Source: an uncultured Opitutales bacterium (lineage in GTDB: Bacteria > Verrucomicrobiota > Verrucomicrobiia > Opitutales > Intestinicryptomonadaceae). Taken from it: a stretch of 64,000 nt of DNA. The stretch is from positions 10,610-74,609 of the forward strand of contig URJY01000005.1 of the NCBI GenBank assembly GCA_900548275.1, in the 5' to 3' direction. A program made the translations under genes and the position numbers. A model generated the notes under the pieces. It was given only the letters and a program-made list of their open reading frames with translations. It was not told the DNA's origin and did no database searches. Within the stretch, counting starts at the first letter, position 1; every line of letters begins with the position of its first letter. This document shows, piece after piece, positions 51,440-60,649 of the stretch.

Positions 51440-53146
51440 ATGTACGAAAAAATAATACCGATTGTCGCACTTGCGACCGCACTCGCACACACCCTGCCCG
51501 CCCAACAAGCCGAACCGCTCTTTACCGACGAGTCGGCTGCGGCGTTCTTCGGCGCGTCGCCGAACTTGGCAACGGAATCGCGCAAATACGCAAAGGAGGC
51601 TCTCGAAGAATACAACGGCAAAAAATTCGCCGAAGCCTACGCAAAGCTCGTAGTGTCGAAATATTTTTCGAACCTCGCAAAATTCGGGAAAAACATCGAA
51701 CCCGAAATCAGGGCGAAACTGCTCGCCTCGCCAGAGCTGCTCGACGACTTCGTGTCGGTGCTCTCGCCCGAAGACGACGCGGTAAAAGTCTACGACATCC
51801 TCGCGAACATCGCGAAATCGTCGCCCGAAAAGTTCGCAAAATATCCCAAGCTTGCAATCGCCGTGGCGGTCGTATTCGACGCGCCGCCCCCAAAAGACTG
51901 GCCGCACGGACAGGTTTCCGAAAAGCTCCTGCCGCGCAAACTGCCCGACCCCGTCGCGCGCTTCAACCAAATCGCGGATATGCGCGAGCGCGGAAAATTC
52001 CTGCTGCCCACGGAAAAGATGTCGATTGAAGAGCTGAAATACCTCGTGCCCTCGACCGCTACCGAAGACGACGCGCAGTGGGCGCAAAAAAGCGTATCGG
52101 TGAGCCTTTCGAACCTGCCCAAGCTCTACCCGTCGATAGCCTACGACCACGGCAGGCTCAACCGCAAACAGTTCGACTGGACGGGCGAAGACTACCGCCT
52201 AAAAACGATAAAAGCAAAAGGCGGAATCTGCGTCGACCAAGCCTACTATACGATGGAAGTGGCAAAGGCGCGCGGCGTGCCAGCGTTCATTCTGTCGGGC
52301 GCGGGCAGCGACGGCTTCCACGCGTGGGTGGCGTATATGCAGCGCCCCGGGGCGTGGAATTTTTCGGTTGGCAGATACGAAAACGCGCGCTTCGTGACTG
52401 GCAAAACCTACGACCCCCAGACGTGGAAGGACGCAACCGACCACGCCCTCGAATCGCTCAGGGAGGGCTTCCGCAACGGCGCAAAATACAAGCTTTCGGA
52501 AATCCACTGCGCGTTTGCCGAGGTCTTCGCCATGCGGGAAAATTTCGCCAAGGCACTGGTCTGCGCAAAGGCTGCGGTCGTCGCCGAGCCGCGCAACGCC
52601 GACGCTTGGAACAAAATCTTCGTATACCTCGAAAAGCTCGGGAAATCGGAGAGGGAAATTTGCCAGAACTACGAATTTGCCGTTAAGGCGTTCTCGAAGT
52701 ACCCCGACACCGACGCGGAATTCAGGCGCAAACTCGCCGACCTCTACCGCAAGAACGGCGACATCTCGGCGGCGAAACGCCTGACGACCTCGATTATCCT
52801 CAAGACGAAAAACGCGCGTCCCGACATCGCAATGGAATTCGCCCGCAGAGAACTTGAAATCGACATTCAAGAAGGCACTGCGGAAAAACTGCTTACAACC
52901 TACAAAAGACTGTTGGGAACGTTCAAAAACGACTCCGCCGTCGCCATCGGCGGAATAACCATCCCGATAATCAACACCGTACTCAAAAGCGACAAGTACG
53001 CCGCCGCCAGAGACTTGATGAAAGCAACGCGCCAAGTTTTAAAGCCGTCGAAAGACAGCCTCATAAAACCGACCCTCGACGACATCGACCGACAGCTCGA
53101 AACAATCATTCCGAAAATCGAAGCGGATAAAAAGAAATCGGAATAA
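51440..53146 (+). CDS. Secreted transglutaminase-like protein with TPR-like tail
   Basis: 568 aa. Signal peptide about residues 1-22 (cleavage after LPAQ). A papain-like/transglutaminase core is suggested by Cys264 in GGICVDQAYYTMEVAKARGVP and His294 in DGFHAWVAYM, with a candidate third residue in the following GKTYDPQTW. Residues 360-560 consist of paired helices resembling TPRs. Likely periplasmic protease-like or cross-linking activity; substrate unknown. An in-frame TTG at 51353 is less likely since it precedes the terminator. Confidence 0.75.
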   Translation: MYEKIIPIVALATALAHTLPAQQAEPLFTDESAAAFFGASPNLATESRKYAKEALEEYNGKKFAEAYAKLVVSKYFSNLAKFGKNIEPEIRAKLLASPELLDDFVSVLSPEDDAVKVYDILANIAKSSPEKFAKYPKLAIAVAVVFDAPPPKDWPHGQVSEKLLPRKLPDPVARFNQIADMRERGKFLLPTEKMSIEELKYLVPSTATEDDAQWAQKSVSVSLSNLPKLYPSIAYDHGRLNRKQFDWTGEDYRLKTIKAKGGICVDQAYYTMEVAKARGVPAFILSGAGSDGFHAWVAYMQRPGAWNFSVGRYENARFVTGKTYDPQTWKDATDHALESLREGFRNGAKYKLSEIHCAFAEVFAMRENFAKALVCAKAAVVAEPRNADAWNKIFVYLEKLGKSEREICQNYEFAVKAFSKYPDTDAEFRRKLADLYRKNGDISAAKRLTTSIILKTKNARPDIAMEFARRELEIDIQEGTAEKLLTTYKRLLGTFKNDSAVAIGGITIPIINTVLKSDKYAAARDLMKATRQVLKPSKDSLIKPTLDDIDRQLETIIPKIEADKKKSE

Positions 53147-53246
53147 TTGTTGCATATTTATTGCGTAATAATTATTATATCATTTTAGTATTTTTATTAT
53201 TTTAATATTGAATTGTATGATAATGTATGCAATATGTCGCGGAAAT

Positions 53247-53510
53247 ATGAGCGACACAGGAAAATATATTAGGCGGACAATCTCGATTTCCCCGCGCGTA
53301 GACGAGATTCTGAGCGACGGTGCCGACAACGAATTCGGCGGCAATTTCAGTGCGTTTTTGGCGCACGTCGTGCTCGACTACGCGAAATGCAAAAACTGCT
53401 ATTCGACAACGCCGCACGCATGCGAAATGTCGGGCAACGCAAAGCGCTGCAAAACGGCGCGGAGCAAAACCCCGCCGAAAAGCGGCGCGGTCGCAAACCC
53501 CGCAAGGTAA
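53247..53510 (+). CDS. Small ribbon-helix-helix-like protein
   Basis: 87 aa. Residues 8-45 (RRTISISPRVDEIL, then NFSAFLAHVVLDY) have the pattern of a ribbon-helix-helix DNA-binding fold: a beta strand, then two helices. The tail is low complexity with several Cys, Lys and Pro. ATG 53247 follows a GGA. Surrounding DNA upstream is very AT-rich. The function is unknown, possibly a regulator. The alternative frame at 53387 encodes an AT-hook-like segment. Confidence 0.55.
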   Translation: MSDTGKYIRRTISISPRVDEILSDGADNEFGGNFSAFLAHVVLDYAKCKNCYSTTPHACEMSGNAKRCKTARSKTPPKSGAVANPAR

Positions 53511-53585
53511 ACGTGGCGCGTACGGCTCGTTCGGGCGATTATTTTCTTTCAAACAACACGTCGTTGCGCATACTGTCGGAAAAAG

Positions 53586-54722
53586 ATGAACGACGATTGC
53601 AAATATTACATCAAGCTCTGCGCCATTCCCGAAATCGGGGCGGTAACGGCAATGCGCCTCATACGCCACTTCGGTTCGCCGCAGGCGGTGCTTGAAGCCG
53701 ACAAATCGGAGCTGCTAAAGGTCGAGAAAATCGGCAACAAAACCGCCGACTCCATAATTTCGAACCGGAACAAAATAGACGTCGAAAAAATCGAAGCCCG
53801 AATGGACGCAATCGGCGCGCGCTACATCCACATCGGAAGCCCCGCCTACCCAAAACTTCTGCGCGAAATTCCCGACCCGCCCGTCGGTTTCTATATGTTG
53901 GGCGACTGCAATTTTTCGGCTCCGTGCATCTCGATAATCGGTTCGCGGAACTGCTCGGTCTACGGACAGCTTGTGGCGCGCAAATTCGCGGCGTCGTTCG
54001 TGAGGGCGGGCTTCAACGTAATAAGCGGAATGGCACGCGGGATAGACTCTTGCGCACACTACGGCGCGCTCGAGGCGGGCGGCAAAACGGCGGCGGTGCT
54101 CGGCTGCGGGGTCGACGTGCTCTATCCGCCCGAAAACGGAGACCTCTACAACAAACTCGTTTCGAACGGCGCGATAATCTCGGAATTTCCGCTCGGAACG
54201 CGCGCCGACAGGCAGAACTTCCCAATCCGCAACAGAATCGTGGCGGGGCTTAGCGTGGCGACGCTCGTAGTCGAATCGGACATCAAGGGCGGCAGTATGA
54301 TTACCGCGCGGCTCGCGGGCGAACAGGGTCGCGAAGTTTTCGCAATCCCAGGCAGAATAGACCAGTCTTCAAGCCGCGGCTGCAACGCGCTAATCCGCGA
54401 CGGCGTGCGCCTTGTCACCTGCCCCGAAGACATCATCGACGAACTCTCGTTCTCGCGGCAGCTAGAAATTTCGTTCGATTCCGACAAGCAGAAGACCCGC
54501 GCGGGGAAGTCTGAAAAACCGTCCGCAAAGCCCGCAATTTCGCTTTCTGGCGACGAAGCCGCCGTATACAAATGCTTCGAAAAAGTCGAAAATCTCGACG
54601 CCGACACAGCCGCGAACCTCTCGGGTCTTAGCGTGCAAAAATGCCTCGGCGCGCTGCTTATGCTCGAGATAAAAAAGGCGGTCGTAAAACAGGCGGGCGG
54701 AATCTGGACAAAGCGCATATAG
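53586..54722 (+). CDS. dprA: DNA-processing protein DprA
   Basis: 378 aa. N-terminal helix-hairpin-helix (IPEIGAV and EKIGNKTA). A Rossmann-like core follows with GSRNCSVYG, SGMARGIDSCAH and QNFPIRNRIVAGLS. A winged-helix-like C-terminal part is at about 310-375. Loads RecA on single-stranded DNA during natural transformation. The presence of dprA alone does not prove competence. Confidence 0.95.
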   Translation: MNDDCKYYIKLCAIPEIGAVTAMRLIRHFGSPQAVLEADKSELLKVEKIGNKTADSIISNRNKIDVEKIEARMDAIGARYIHIGSPAYPKLLREIPDPPVGFYMLGDCNFSAPCISIIGSRNCSVYGQLVARKFAASFVRAGFNVISGMARGIDSCAHYGALEAGGKTAAVLGCGVDVLYPPENGDLYNKLVSNGAIISEFPLGTRADRQNFPIRNRIVAGLSVATLVVESDIKGGSMITARLAGEQGREVFAIPGRIDQSSSRGCNALIRDGVRLVTCPEDIIDELSFSRQLEISFDSDKQKTRAGKSEKPSAKPAISLSGDEAAVYKCFEKVENLDADTAANLSGLSVQKCLGALLMLEIKKAVVKQAGGIWTKRI

Positions 54723-54754
54723 GCAGCCGAAGCCGCGCCGATTCCGCCGATATA

Positions 54755-55426
54755 TCAGCGCGAAAGCCACTCGAGAAGCAACGCCTCGCGCTCGCGCTCC
54801 GACAGCTTCCACGAATCGTCGAGCGCGCGCATACGCCGCGACAAATCGGACAGGCACAACGCGCTGAACACCGACAAATTGAAGCTTTGCGCAAAGCCCG
54901 ACATCGGAAACGAAAACAGGAAATCGGCGTTCTCGTGCGCAACTTGGCTAAGTCCCGTAAGCTCAGTGCCTATCATCAGCGCAAGCGGTCGGTCGACGGG
55001 GACTTCCGAAATTCCGCCCACGCCTTCGCGCAAAGTCGACGCTACAATCGAATATCCGCGCGAACGCAAATCGGCTATGGCGCGGAGCGTGTTTTCCTCC
55101 GCCGCCTTGGAAACTATGTGCTTTTGCGCAATTCCGTTCTTCGGAACGACCGCCTCGGGACAGACGAACCGCCGAAGCGTCATCCACTTCGACGCGCCCA
55201 TATCGACGCTCCCGCTAATCCGCGCAACGTACTTGTTCTCTATGAAAACGGCGTCCTGAATGCCGAATGCGTCGCAGTTGCGCAGCACCGCGGCGGCGTT
55301 GTGCGCCTGATAGATGTCCTCGAGCACGACGGTGATTTTGCGCGTGCGGTTCGCCGAGACGCGCAGCATTTTTTCGAAACGCTCGGGCGTGATTTTTTTC
55401 GAAAGCGACTCTATCTCGGCGTTCAT
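54755..55426 (-). CDS. trmH: TrmH-family 2'-O-ribose RNA methyltransferase
   Basis: 223 aa SPOUT enzyme. Starts with a short RNA-binding part. The SAM-knot motifs follow: HNAAAVLRNCDAFG, MIGTELTGLS and FPMSGFAQSFNLSV. Overall layout is like TrmH (tRNA Gm18). ATG 55426 overlaps the dus stop (ATGA); the frame upstream in dus is not meaningful. Confidence 0.85.
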   Translation of the reverse strand: MNAEIESLSKKITPERFEKMLRVSANRTRKITVVLEDIYQAHNAAAVLRNCDAFGIQDAVFIENKYVARISGSVDMGASKWMTLRRFVCPEAVVPKNGIAQKHIVSKAAEENTLRAIADLRSRGYSIVASTLREGVGGISEVPVDRPLALMIGTELTGLSQVAHENADFLFSFPMSGFAQSFNLSVFSALCLSDLSRRMRALDDSWKLSEREREALLLEWLSR

Positions 55427-56451
55427 TGTTCGTGGTTGGGGCGCGAACACACTCCCTCGTAGGGTTTGGGCGGATACGGTTTTTCGGCGTTTTCGCCGAG
55501 CATAAACTCGTCGCAAACCCGCAGCAGCGTGTCCATTCCGCGCGCACGGCGCATTTTGTAAAGGAACGCGCCGTCGGGGTCTACGTATGTGCCGACGAAA
55601 TTCAGAAACTTTTTCAGCCGCGAATCGGCGTACTTCACCGCTCCGCCGCAGGCTTCGACATTCGAGCGCAGCGCGTCGACATACGCGCGCACGTCCGCAA
55701 GGGTCGGGACGAAAATTTCGCGCCCCGCAAGCGCGTCGGCAATCTGCCTGAAAATCCACGGGTTGCCCACGGCGTTCCTGCCGCACATAACCCCCGCACA
55801 CCCCGTCGATTCGATGACCTCCACCGCCTTTCGCGCGTCGGTGATGTCGCCGTTTGCGATAATCGGAACGGCACACATTTTCACCGCACGGGCTATGTGC
55901 GAGTAGTCGGGCTGCCCGCGGTAGAGCTGCCTGACGGTGCGGGCGTGGATTGTTATGAAGTCGGGCTTTCCCTCCAAAACCGTGCCGAAGATTTCGTCGA
56001 AACGGTCGGCGGAATCAAAGCCCACGCGCATTTTCACGCTGAAGCAGCCGCCCCACTCCGAGCGCATAACGCGCATAATTTCGGCGATTTTCTTTGGGTC
56101 GCGCAGCAGCCCGCCGCCAACGTTTTTGCGGTAGATTTTCGGCGCGGGGCAGCCCAAGTTCAAATCGAGCTTTGTTATTTGCGGATATTTTTTAAGTTCG
56201 GCAATCGCCCGCGAAATGTACTCGGTATTCTCGCCGATAAACTGCGCGCAGACGCGCTCGGGATTCCACAAAACGGACTCGAGCACATGCGGCTCAAGCT
56301 CGAAAAACTCGTGAATGCGGAAATATTCGGCTATGTAGAAGTCGGGTGCGCCGCGCTCGGACACCGCCCGCATAAACCCCGCATCGGTTATGTCCTGCAT
56401 CGGCGCGAGGAACGATACGCCCGAATCTCGGGAAAACGGAGCCGCACTCAT
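55423..56451 (-). CDS. dus: tRNA-dihydrouridine synthase
   Basis: FMN enzyme that reduces uridine to dihydrouridine in tRNA. 342 aa. LAPMQDITDAGFMRA near residue 14, the catalytic Cys in NLGCPAPKI, IHARTVRQLYRG and NGDITD. Two tRNA-modification genes (trmH and dus) are overlapped, and a third gene lies upstream, forming a minus-strand operon. ATG 56451 chosen; a TTG lies two codons upstream. Confidence 0.94.
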   Translation of the reverse strand: MSAAPFSRDSGVSFLAPMQDITDAGFMRAVSERGAPDFYIAEYFRIHEFFELEPHVLESVLWNPERVCAQFIGENTEYISRAIAELKKYPQITKLDLNLGCPAPKIYRKNVGGGLLRDPKKIAEIMRVMRSEWGGCFSVKMRVGFDSADRFDEIFGTVLEGKPDFITIHARTVRQLYRGQPDYSHIARAVKMCAVPIIANGDITDARKAVEVIESTGCAGVMCGRNAVGNPWIFRQIADALAGREIFVPTLADVRAYVDALRSNVEACGGAVKYADSRLKKFLNFVGTYVDPDGAFLYKMRRARGMDTLLRVCDEFMLGENAEKPYPPKPYEGVCSRPNHEQ

Positions 56452-56457
56452 CTGCAA

Positions 56458-56892
56458 TCAGCAACCCTTGATTTTTCTGAACGCCTCGCCCATATCCGCC
56501 ACGCTGTCGAGAACCTTGCGCGTTACGAAAATCGGGGCGTTTGCGCGGAGCGCGAGCGAAATAGTGTCGCTCGGTCTGCCGTCCACTTCGACAATCTTCG
56601 AACCGAGCTCGTTTTCCATCTCGATGTTGATGTGGGTAAAAAACGTGCCGTCGTCGACGTGGTAGATGACCGCGCTTTTCACCGTACAGTCGAGCGCGTC
56701 GAGCATCTGCGAGACAAATTCGAACGTCAGCGGACGCTCCGACTTGTAGCCCGAAAGCGCGCTCTGCAAAGCCATCCCGCGCGGTCTGTCTACGTAAATT
56801 ACAAAAATCTTTCGGGAGGCGCGCAAAAAGACGGCATACCCGTAGGGGGACGGGCATATATCGAGTATTTCCGCTCTCAACAAATTGTCCAT
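56458..56892 (-). CDS. Bifunctional nuclease domain protein (DUF151/BFN)
   Basis: 144 aa with the BFN core DRPRGMALQSAL, then HVDDGTFFTHI and VDGRPSDTISLALRANAPIF. Homologues show nuclease activity in plants and archaea; the bacterial role is unclear. It lies 6 nt upstream of dus. Confidence 0.88.
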   Translation of the reverse strand: MDNLLRAEILDICPSPYGYAVFLRASRKIFVIYVDRPRGMALQSALSGYKSERPLTFEFVSQMLDALDCTVKSAVIYHVDDGTFFTHINIEMENELGSKIVEVDGRPSDTISLALRANAPIFVTRKVLDSVADMGEAFRKIKGC

Positions 56893-56983
56893 AGTGTGTG
56901 TATGCCGTCGGCAAAAACCGCGCCGAAAAGGGTTATCGGCAAATGCGCCTAATATGAAAGCGCGCGACGTGTGCCGTTAAAAC

Positions 56984-57016
56984 AAAACTTTCGGTTCGGA
57001 ACCCCGAAACCGAAAG
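56984..57016 (-). terminator. Terminator after rpsT
   Basis: CTTTCGGTT (56988-56996) pairs with AACCGAAAG (57008-57016); the minus strand runs into TTTTGTTTT. Confidence 0.82.
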
Positions 57017-57046
57017 ATTGAAAGTGAAGCAAAACGGGAATCCGAA

Positions 57047-57304
57047 TTACTTGGCGAGCTTGTTGGCTGCTTTTGCCAAGCGGCTCTTTGCACGCGCAAC
57101 CTTGTTGGGGTGTACGATGCCGCTCTTTACGGCCTTGTCCATTGCCGAAGCGAGAGCCGCGCCGTTTTTCTTGAGCGATTCAAGATCCGTGCTTGCCGCG
57201 GCGTTCTTCGCCAGTGTCTTGATGCGGCTTGCGACCTTGCGGTTGCGGAGAGTGCGCGTTGCCGTTCTGCGGATGTCTTTTTTGGATGAATTATTGTTTG
57301 CCAT
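57047..57304 (-). CDS. rpsT: 30S ribosomal protein S20
   Basis: 85 aa, very basic and Ala/Lys rich. The conserved KKDIRRTATRTLRNRKVASR start and the ending VHPNKVARAKSRLAKAANKL match S20. A single-gene unit with its own terminator. Confidence 0.96.
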   Translation of the reverse strand: MANNNSSKKDIRRTATRTLRNRKVASRIKTLAKNAAASTDLESLKKNGAALASAMDKAVKSGIVHPNKVARAKSRLAKAANKLAK

Positions 57305-57408
57305 ATCAGTTTATTATGAAATTCTGCAAAATGTATATATTATGAATTAGAAGAAGAAATTGTATTTTGAGCAAAACGCAAGAAAAAATCTCGTTTTCGG
57401 TGTTTTTT

Positions 57409-58224
57409 TTATCTTTTGAACAATTTTGCGCCCGTCGGGGCGTTGTCGAATTTTACAAGTTCGCCGTTTTGCGTTTCGGATACGACCAAGCCGCCGTTCG
57501 GGGCGAAGGCGCAGTTGCTCGGATTGCGCCCGTCCAACGCGAGCACATCAACAACCCCGCCCTCGGGCGAAACGACCTTGACCGCCCCGCCGCCGAAAAC
57601 GGCAACATACAAATTGCCGTCCGAACCGAACGCCATCCCGTCGGGACCGATGTCGCCGCCGACTTCGACCCACGGCGCGGCGTTGCTCCACTGGGCTGTT
57701 TCGGCGTCCCAATCGCCCCTCCAAAGCCTGTGCCTGTATGTCTCGGCAACGACAAGCGTCTTGCCGTCCTCCGAAAACGCCAAGCCGTTCGGGAAAAACT
57801 TATCGGTTATAACCTTCCGCGCAACGCCGTCCGCGCCCGCCGCGCAGACGTAGCCCGTCGGCTCTTTGCGCGAATTTCCGGGGCAGGTGAAGACGATGTT
57901 GCCCGCGCCGTCGAAAGCCAAATCGTTCGGATGCGCCAGAGTTTCTCCGCAAACGTTGTCGCAGAAAACCGAAACTTCGCCCGTGTCGGGGTCGAGAATC
58001 GAAACGTTGTCGTTTGCCGCGTCGCAAAACCAGATTTTGTCGGAAGAGTCCACGGCAATGCCGTTTGGCGCGCCGCCGTCGATGCGAAAGCGCGCAAGAG
58101 CCCCGTCGGTACCGAGCCGCGCCACGTTGCCGCCGTGAAGCTCCACAAACCAGAGATTTCCCTTGGAGTCGAACGCGGGCCCCTCGGGGAAATCGAGATT
58201 TTTCAGAATGACCTTTCCGCCCAT
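57409..58224 (-). CDS. SMP-30/gluconolactonase family protein
   Basis: 271-aa beta-propeller. Metal-ligand positions are seen in FPEGPAFD, AHPNDLAFD, FPNGLAF and GPDGMAFG. Probably hydrolyses a sugar-acid lactone. It lies 5 nt after uxuA in the same operon, which supports a role in uronate or aldonate breakdown. Confidence 0.87.
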   Translation of the reverse strand: MGGKVILKNLDFPEGPAFDSKGNLWFVELHGGNVARLGTDGALARFRIDGGAPNGIAVDSSDKIWFCDAANDNVSILDPDTGEVSVFCDNVCGETLAHPNDLAFDGAGNIVFTCPGNSRKEPTGYVCAAGADGVARKVITDKFFPNGLAFSEDGKTLVVAETYRHRLWRGDWDAETAQWSNAAPWVEVGGDIGPDGMAFGSDGNLYVAVFGGGAVKVVSPEGGVVDVLALDGRNPSNCAFAPNGGLVVSETQNGELVKFDNAPTGAKLFKR

Positions 58225-58229
58225 AAAAG

Positions 58230-59225
58230 CTATTCAAGCGGAATTTTCAGCGCGTGGCAACAACCTTTTATGTAACCGTTCGAGAACAAATGCCCGAGCA
58301 TCTGATAGCCGACTGTCGTGCCGCCGCCGAACTTCTTCTGGGTCTCGCCGTACATCGCGGGGGCGTGGTCGGAACGCAGCACGCCGTCGAAGCCGCAACG
58401 CGCGTAGTGCGCGAGCATATCGGCTACATAACCCTCCTGCGAGTCTATGAAAGTTTCGGTGAATTTGTATTTGTCGCCCGAAACGTCGCGGATGTGCACG
58501 AAGAAAACTTTGTTGCGGGCAATCCAGTCGGCGGAGACTTTTTTCACGTCGCACCCCATCAGCTTGAAATTCGCCTGACAGAACGTCGCGCCGAGATTTG
58601 GCGAATCGAATTTCGCAAAGATTTTTTCGTAGTCCTCGGGCGAAGAGAGAATGCGGGCGACGCCGCAAAGCGGGCTTATCGGCGGGTCGTCGGGGTGCAG
58701 CCCCATCTTCACGCCCGACTCTTCGGCGACGGGCAAAACCGCGTCGAGAAAATAGAAGAGATTTTCGCGCAATTTGGCTTCGTCGATGCGCAGCGGTTCG
58801 TCGACAAGCTTGTCCTTTAGGTCGGCGAAATCGAACGAGGTCGTAAGCGCGCCGCCGCGTTCTGGCTCGTCAACCCGCGAGCGGAACCAGCCAATCGAAG
58901 CCATCCAGTTCAGACACAAAAGGTTTATGCCGAGCCTGCCCATATTGCGGAGCATTTGGCGGTACTTTTCGATATGCTCGTCGCGGTTGGGCAAACCCAA
59001 TTTTATCGGCGACATATCGAACTGGTCGCCCTCGAGCCCGTAGACTTTTATGCCGAACTTGCGGAAACGACCGACAACCGTTTCGAGCGCGTCGAAGTCG
59101 TACGGCGCGTTCAGCCCCGACAGGTCGGGAGCGGCTTTGGTGATTGCGTTGTTTATGCCCATCTGGCGCGCGAGCGAAAGAGCCGCTTCGTCGCCCGACG
59201 AGGGAAGCATCATTGATAATATCAT
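58230..59225 (-). CDS. uxuA: Mannonate dehydratase
   Basis: Turns D-mannonate into 2-keto-3-deoxygluconate in hexuronate breakdown. 331 aa. GLHPDDPP, ATFCQANFKLMG, FFVHIRDVSG and RSDHAPAM are the family metal/substrate motifs. ATG 59225 used; an in-frame GTG lies seven codons upstream. Divergent from the sugar transporter at 59422, suggesting coordinated use of an uronate-containing glycan. Confidence 0.93.
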   Translation of the reverse strand: MILSMMLPSSGDEAALSLARQMGINNAITKAAPDLSGLNAPYDFDALETVVGRFRKFGIKVYGLEGDQFDMSPIKLGLPNRDEHIEKYRQMLRNMGRLGINLLCLNWMASIGWFRSRVDEPERGGALTTSFDFADLKDKLVDEPLRIDEAKLRENLFYFLDAVLPVAEESGVKMGLHPDDPPISPLCGVARILSSPEDYEKIFAKFDSPNLGATFCQANFKLMGCDVKKVSADWIARNKVFFVHIRDVSGDKYKFTETFIDSQEGYVADMLAHYARCGFDGVLRSDHAPAMYGETQKKFGGGTTVGYQMLGHLFSNGYIKGCCHALKIPLE

Positions 59226-59368
59226 CGTTAAATAAAGGTGTTGCACAGCCGCTTGATTGCGACGGATTAAACGCTAGCTTCGCCGATTTTTGCGCTTATT
59301 GCAAGCCCGTTATGTTCGATTTCAGGCAAACCGTTTACATGCAAAACGGACGTTTTCGCAATAAATAA

Positions 59369-59397
59369 TTGACAAAAAGCGGAAACTCTGAAAAACT
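59369..59397 (+). promoter_or_regulatory. Possible promoter for the FHS transporter
   Basis: Consensus TTGACA at 59369-59374. The -10 hexamer at 17-nt spacing is poor, so activation by a regulator may be needed. Confidence 0.35.
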
Positions 59398-59421
59398 TCG
59401 CTTAATCGTTTCACCGCTTTT

Positions 59422-60579
59422 ATGAAAAATACTAAAATATCGCTGTTTGCGCCGATTCTTGCGGCGTTTTTTGTGATGGGATACATCGATTTGGTCGGCA
59501 TTTCCGCAAACCATATAAAGTCCGACTTCGGGCTGTCGGACACGATGACGAACCTGCTCGGCTCGCTTCTGTTCTTCTGGTTCTTGGTGCTCTCGGTGCC
59601 CACGGGTATGCTGATGAACAAATTCGGCAGACGCAGGACGGTCGCCCTGAGTGTCGTAATAACAACGCTCGCAATGCTCGTGCCGATTTTCGACTACTCG
59701 TTCGCCTCGATAATGCTTTCGTTTGCGCTATTGGGAATCGGCAACACGCTGCTGCAGGTATCGGTAAACCCGCTCATCGCCGACATCGTGCCGCACGACA
59801 AGCTCGCAAGCGCAATCACGCTCGGACAGTTCGTAAAGAGCATTGCGGCGTTCGCAACCCCCGTGCTCGTGCTTTTCTTCGCGCGCGAATTCGACAACTG
59901 GCGCATAATCTACCCCCTGCTCGCCGCGGTCTCGCTCATCCCGTCGATATGGCTTGCTTGTGTCAAAATCGACGAAAGCGCGCCCGCAAAAAATTCGTCG
60001 TTCGGCGAATGTTTTGCGCTGCTCAAAAACTCGGCGGTCGCGGTTTTGTTCTGCGGCATTTTGATACACGTGGGCATCGACGTGGGCGTAAACATAACCG
60101 CTCCGAAAATCCTCATCGACAGGGCGGGGCTGCCGCTCTCCGAAGCGGGCTACGCGACAAGCCTGTACTTCCTCTGCAAGACGCCTGCGGCGTTCGCGGG
60201 CGCGGTGGTTCTGGCGAAGATGAGCCCGCAGAAGTTTTTTGCGGCAAGCGTGGCGGTTATGCTCTCGGCGGTTGCCGCGCTGCTTTTCGTGTCCGACAAA
60301 ACCGCGATATTCGTTTGCATCGCGCTGGCGGGCATAGGCAACGCAAACATATTTTCGGTGATATTCTCGCGCGCATTGCAGATTCTGCCCGAACGCAAAA
60401 ACGAAATATCGGGACTGATGGTGATGGGCATCGCGGGCGGCGGAATCTTCCCGCTTCTGATGGGCATTTCGTCCGACCTGACCGGCTCGCAGACGGGCGC
60501 AATCGCGGTGATACTGCTGTGTGTTCTGTACCTCTGCTTCGTGGCGACAAAGCTCGGCGGAGGAGCGAAGCGGGCGTAA
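59422..60579 (+). CDS. FHS/FucP-type sugar MFS transporter
   Basis: 385 aa with about twelve transmembrane helices. The MFS loop motif MNKFGRRRTV lies between helices 2 and 3, and helix 4 has GIGNTLLQVSVNPL, typical of the fucose/glucose:H+ symporter group. Substrate unknown; the neighbouring uxuA and lactonase genes make a hexuronate or hexose plausible. Confidence 0.88.
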   Translation: MKNTKISLFAPILAAFFVMGYIDLVGISANHIKSDFGLSDTMTNLLGSLLFFWFLVLSVPTGMLMNKFGRRRTVALSVVITTLAMLVPIFDYSFASIMLSFALLGIGNTLLQVSVNPLIADIVPHDKLASAITLGQFVKSIAAFATPVLVLFFAREFDNWRIIYPLLAAVSLIPSIWLACVKIDESAPAKNSSFGECFALLKNSAVAVLFCGILIHVGIDVGVNITAPKILIDRAGLPLSEAGYATSLYFLCKTPAAFAGAVVLAKMSPQKFFAASVAVMLSAVAALLFVSDKTAIFVCIALAGIGNANIFSVIFSRALQILPERKNEISGLMVMGIAGGGIFPLLMGISSDLTGSQTGAIAVILLCVLYLCFVATKLGGGAKRA

Positions 60580-60605
60580 AAATTTTCCTAAAGACAAAAA
60601 AATGC

Positions 60606-60640
60606 AACGGAAGACGGCTTCGACGCGTCTTCCGTTTTCT
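60606..60640. terminator. Bidirectional terminator
   Basis: AACGGAAGACG (60606-60616) and CGTCTTCCGTT (60626-60636) form an 11-bp stem between the convergent transporter and DUF456 genes. Confidence 0.9.
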
Positions 60641-60649
60641 TTGCCCCAA

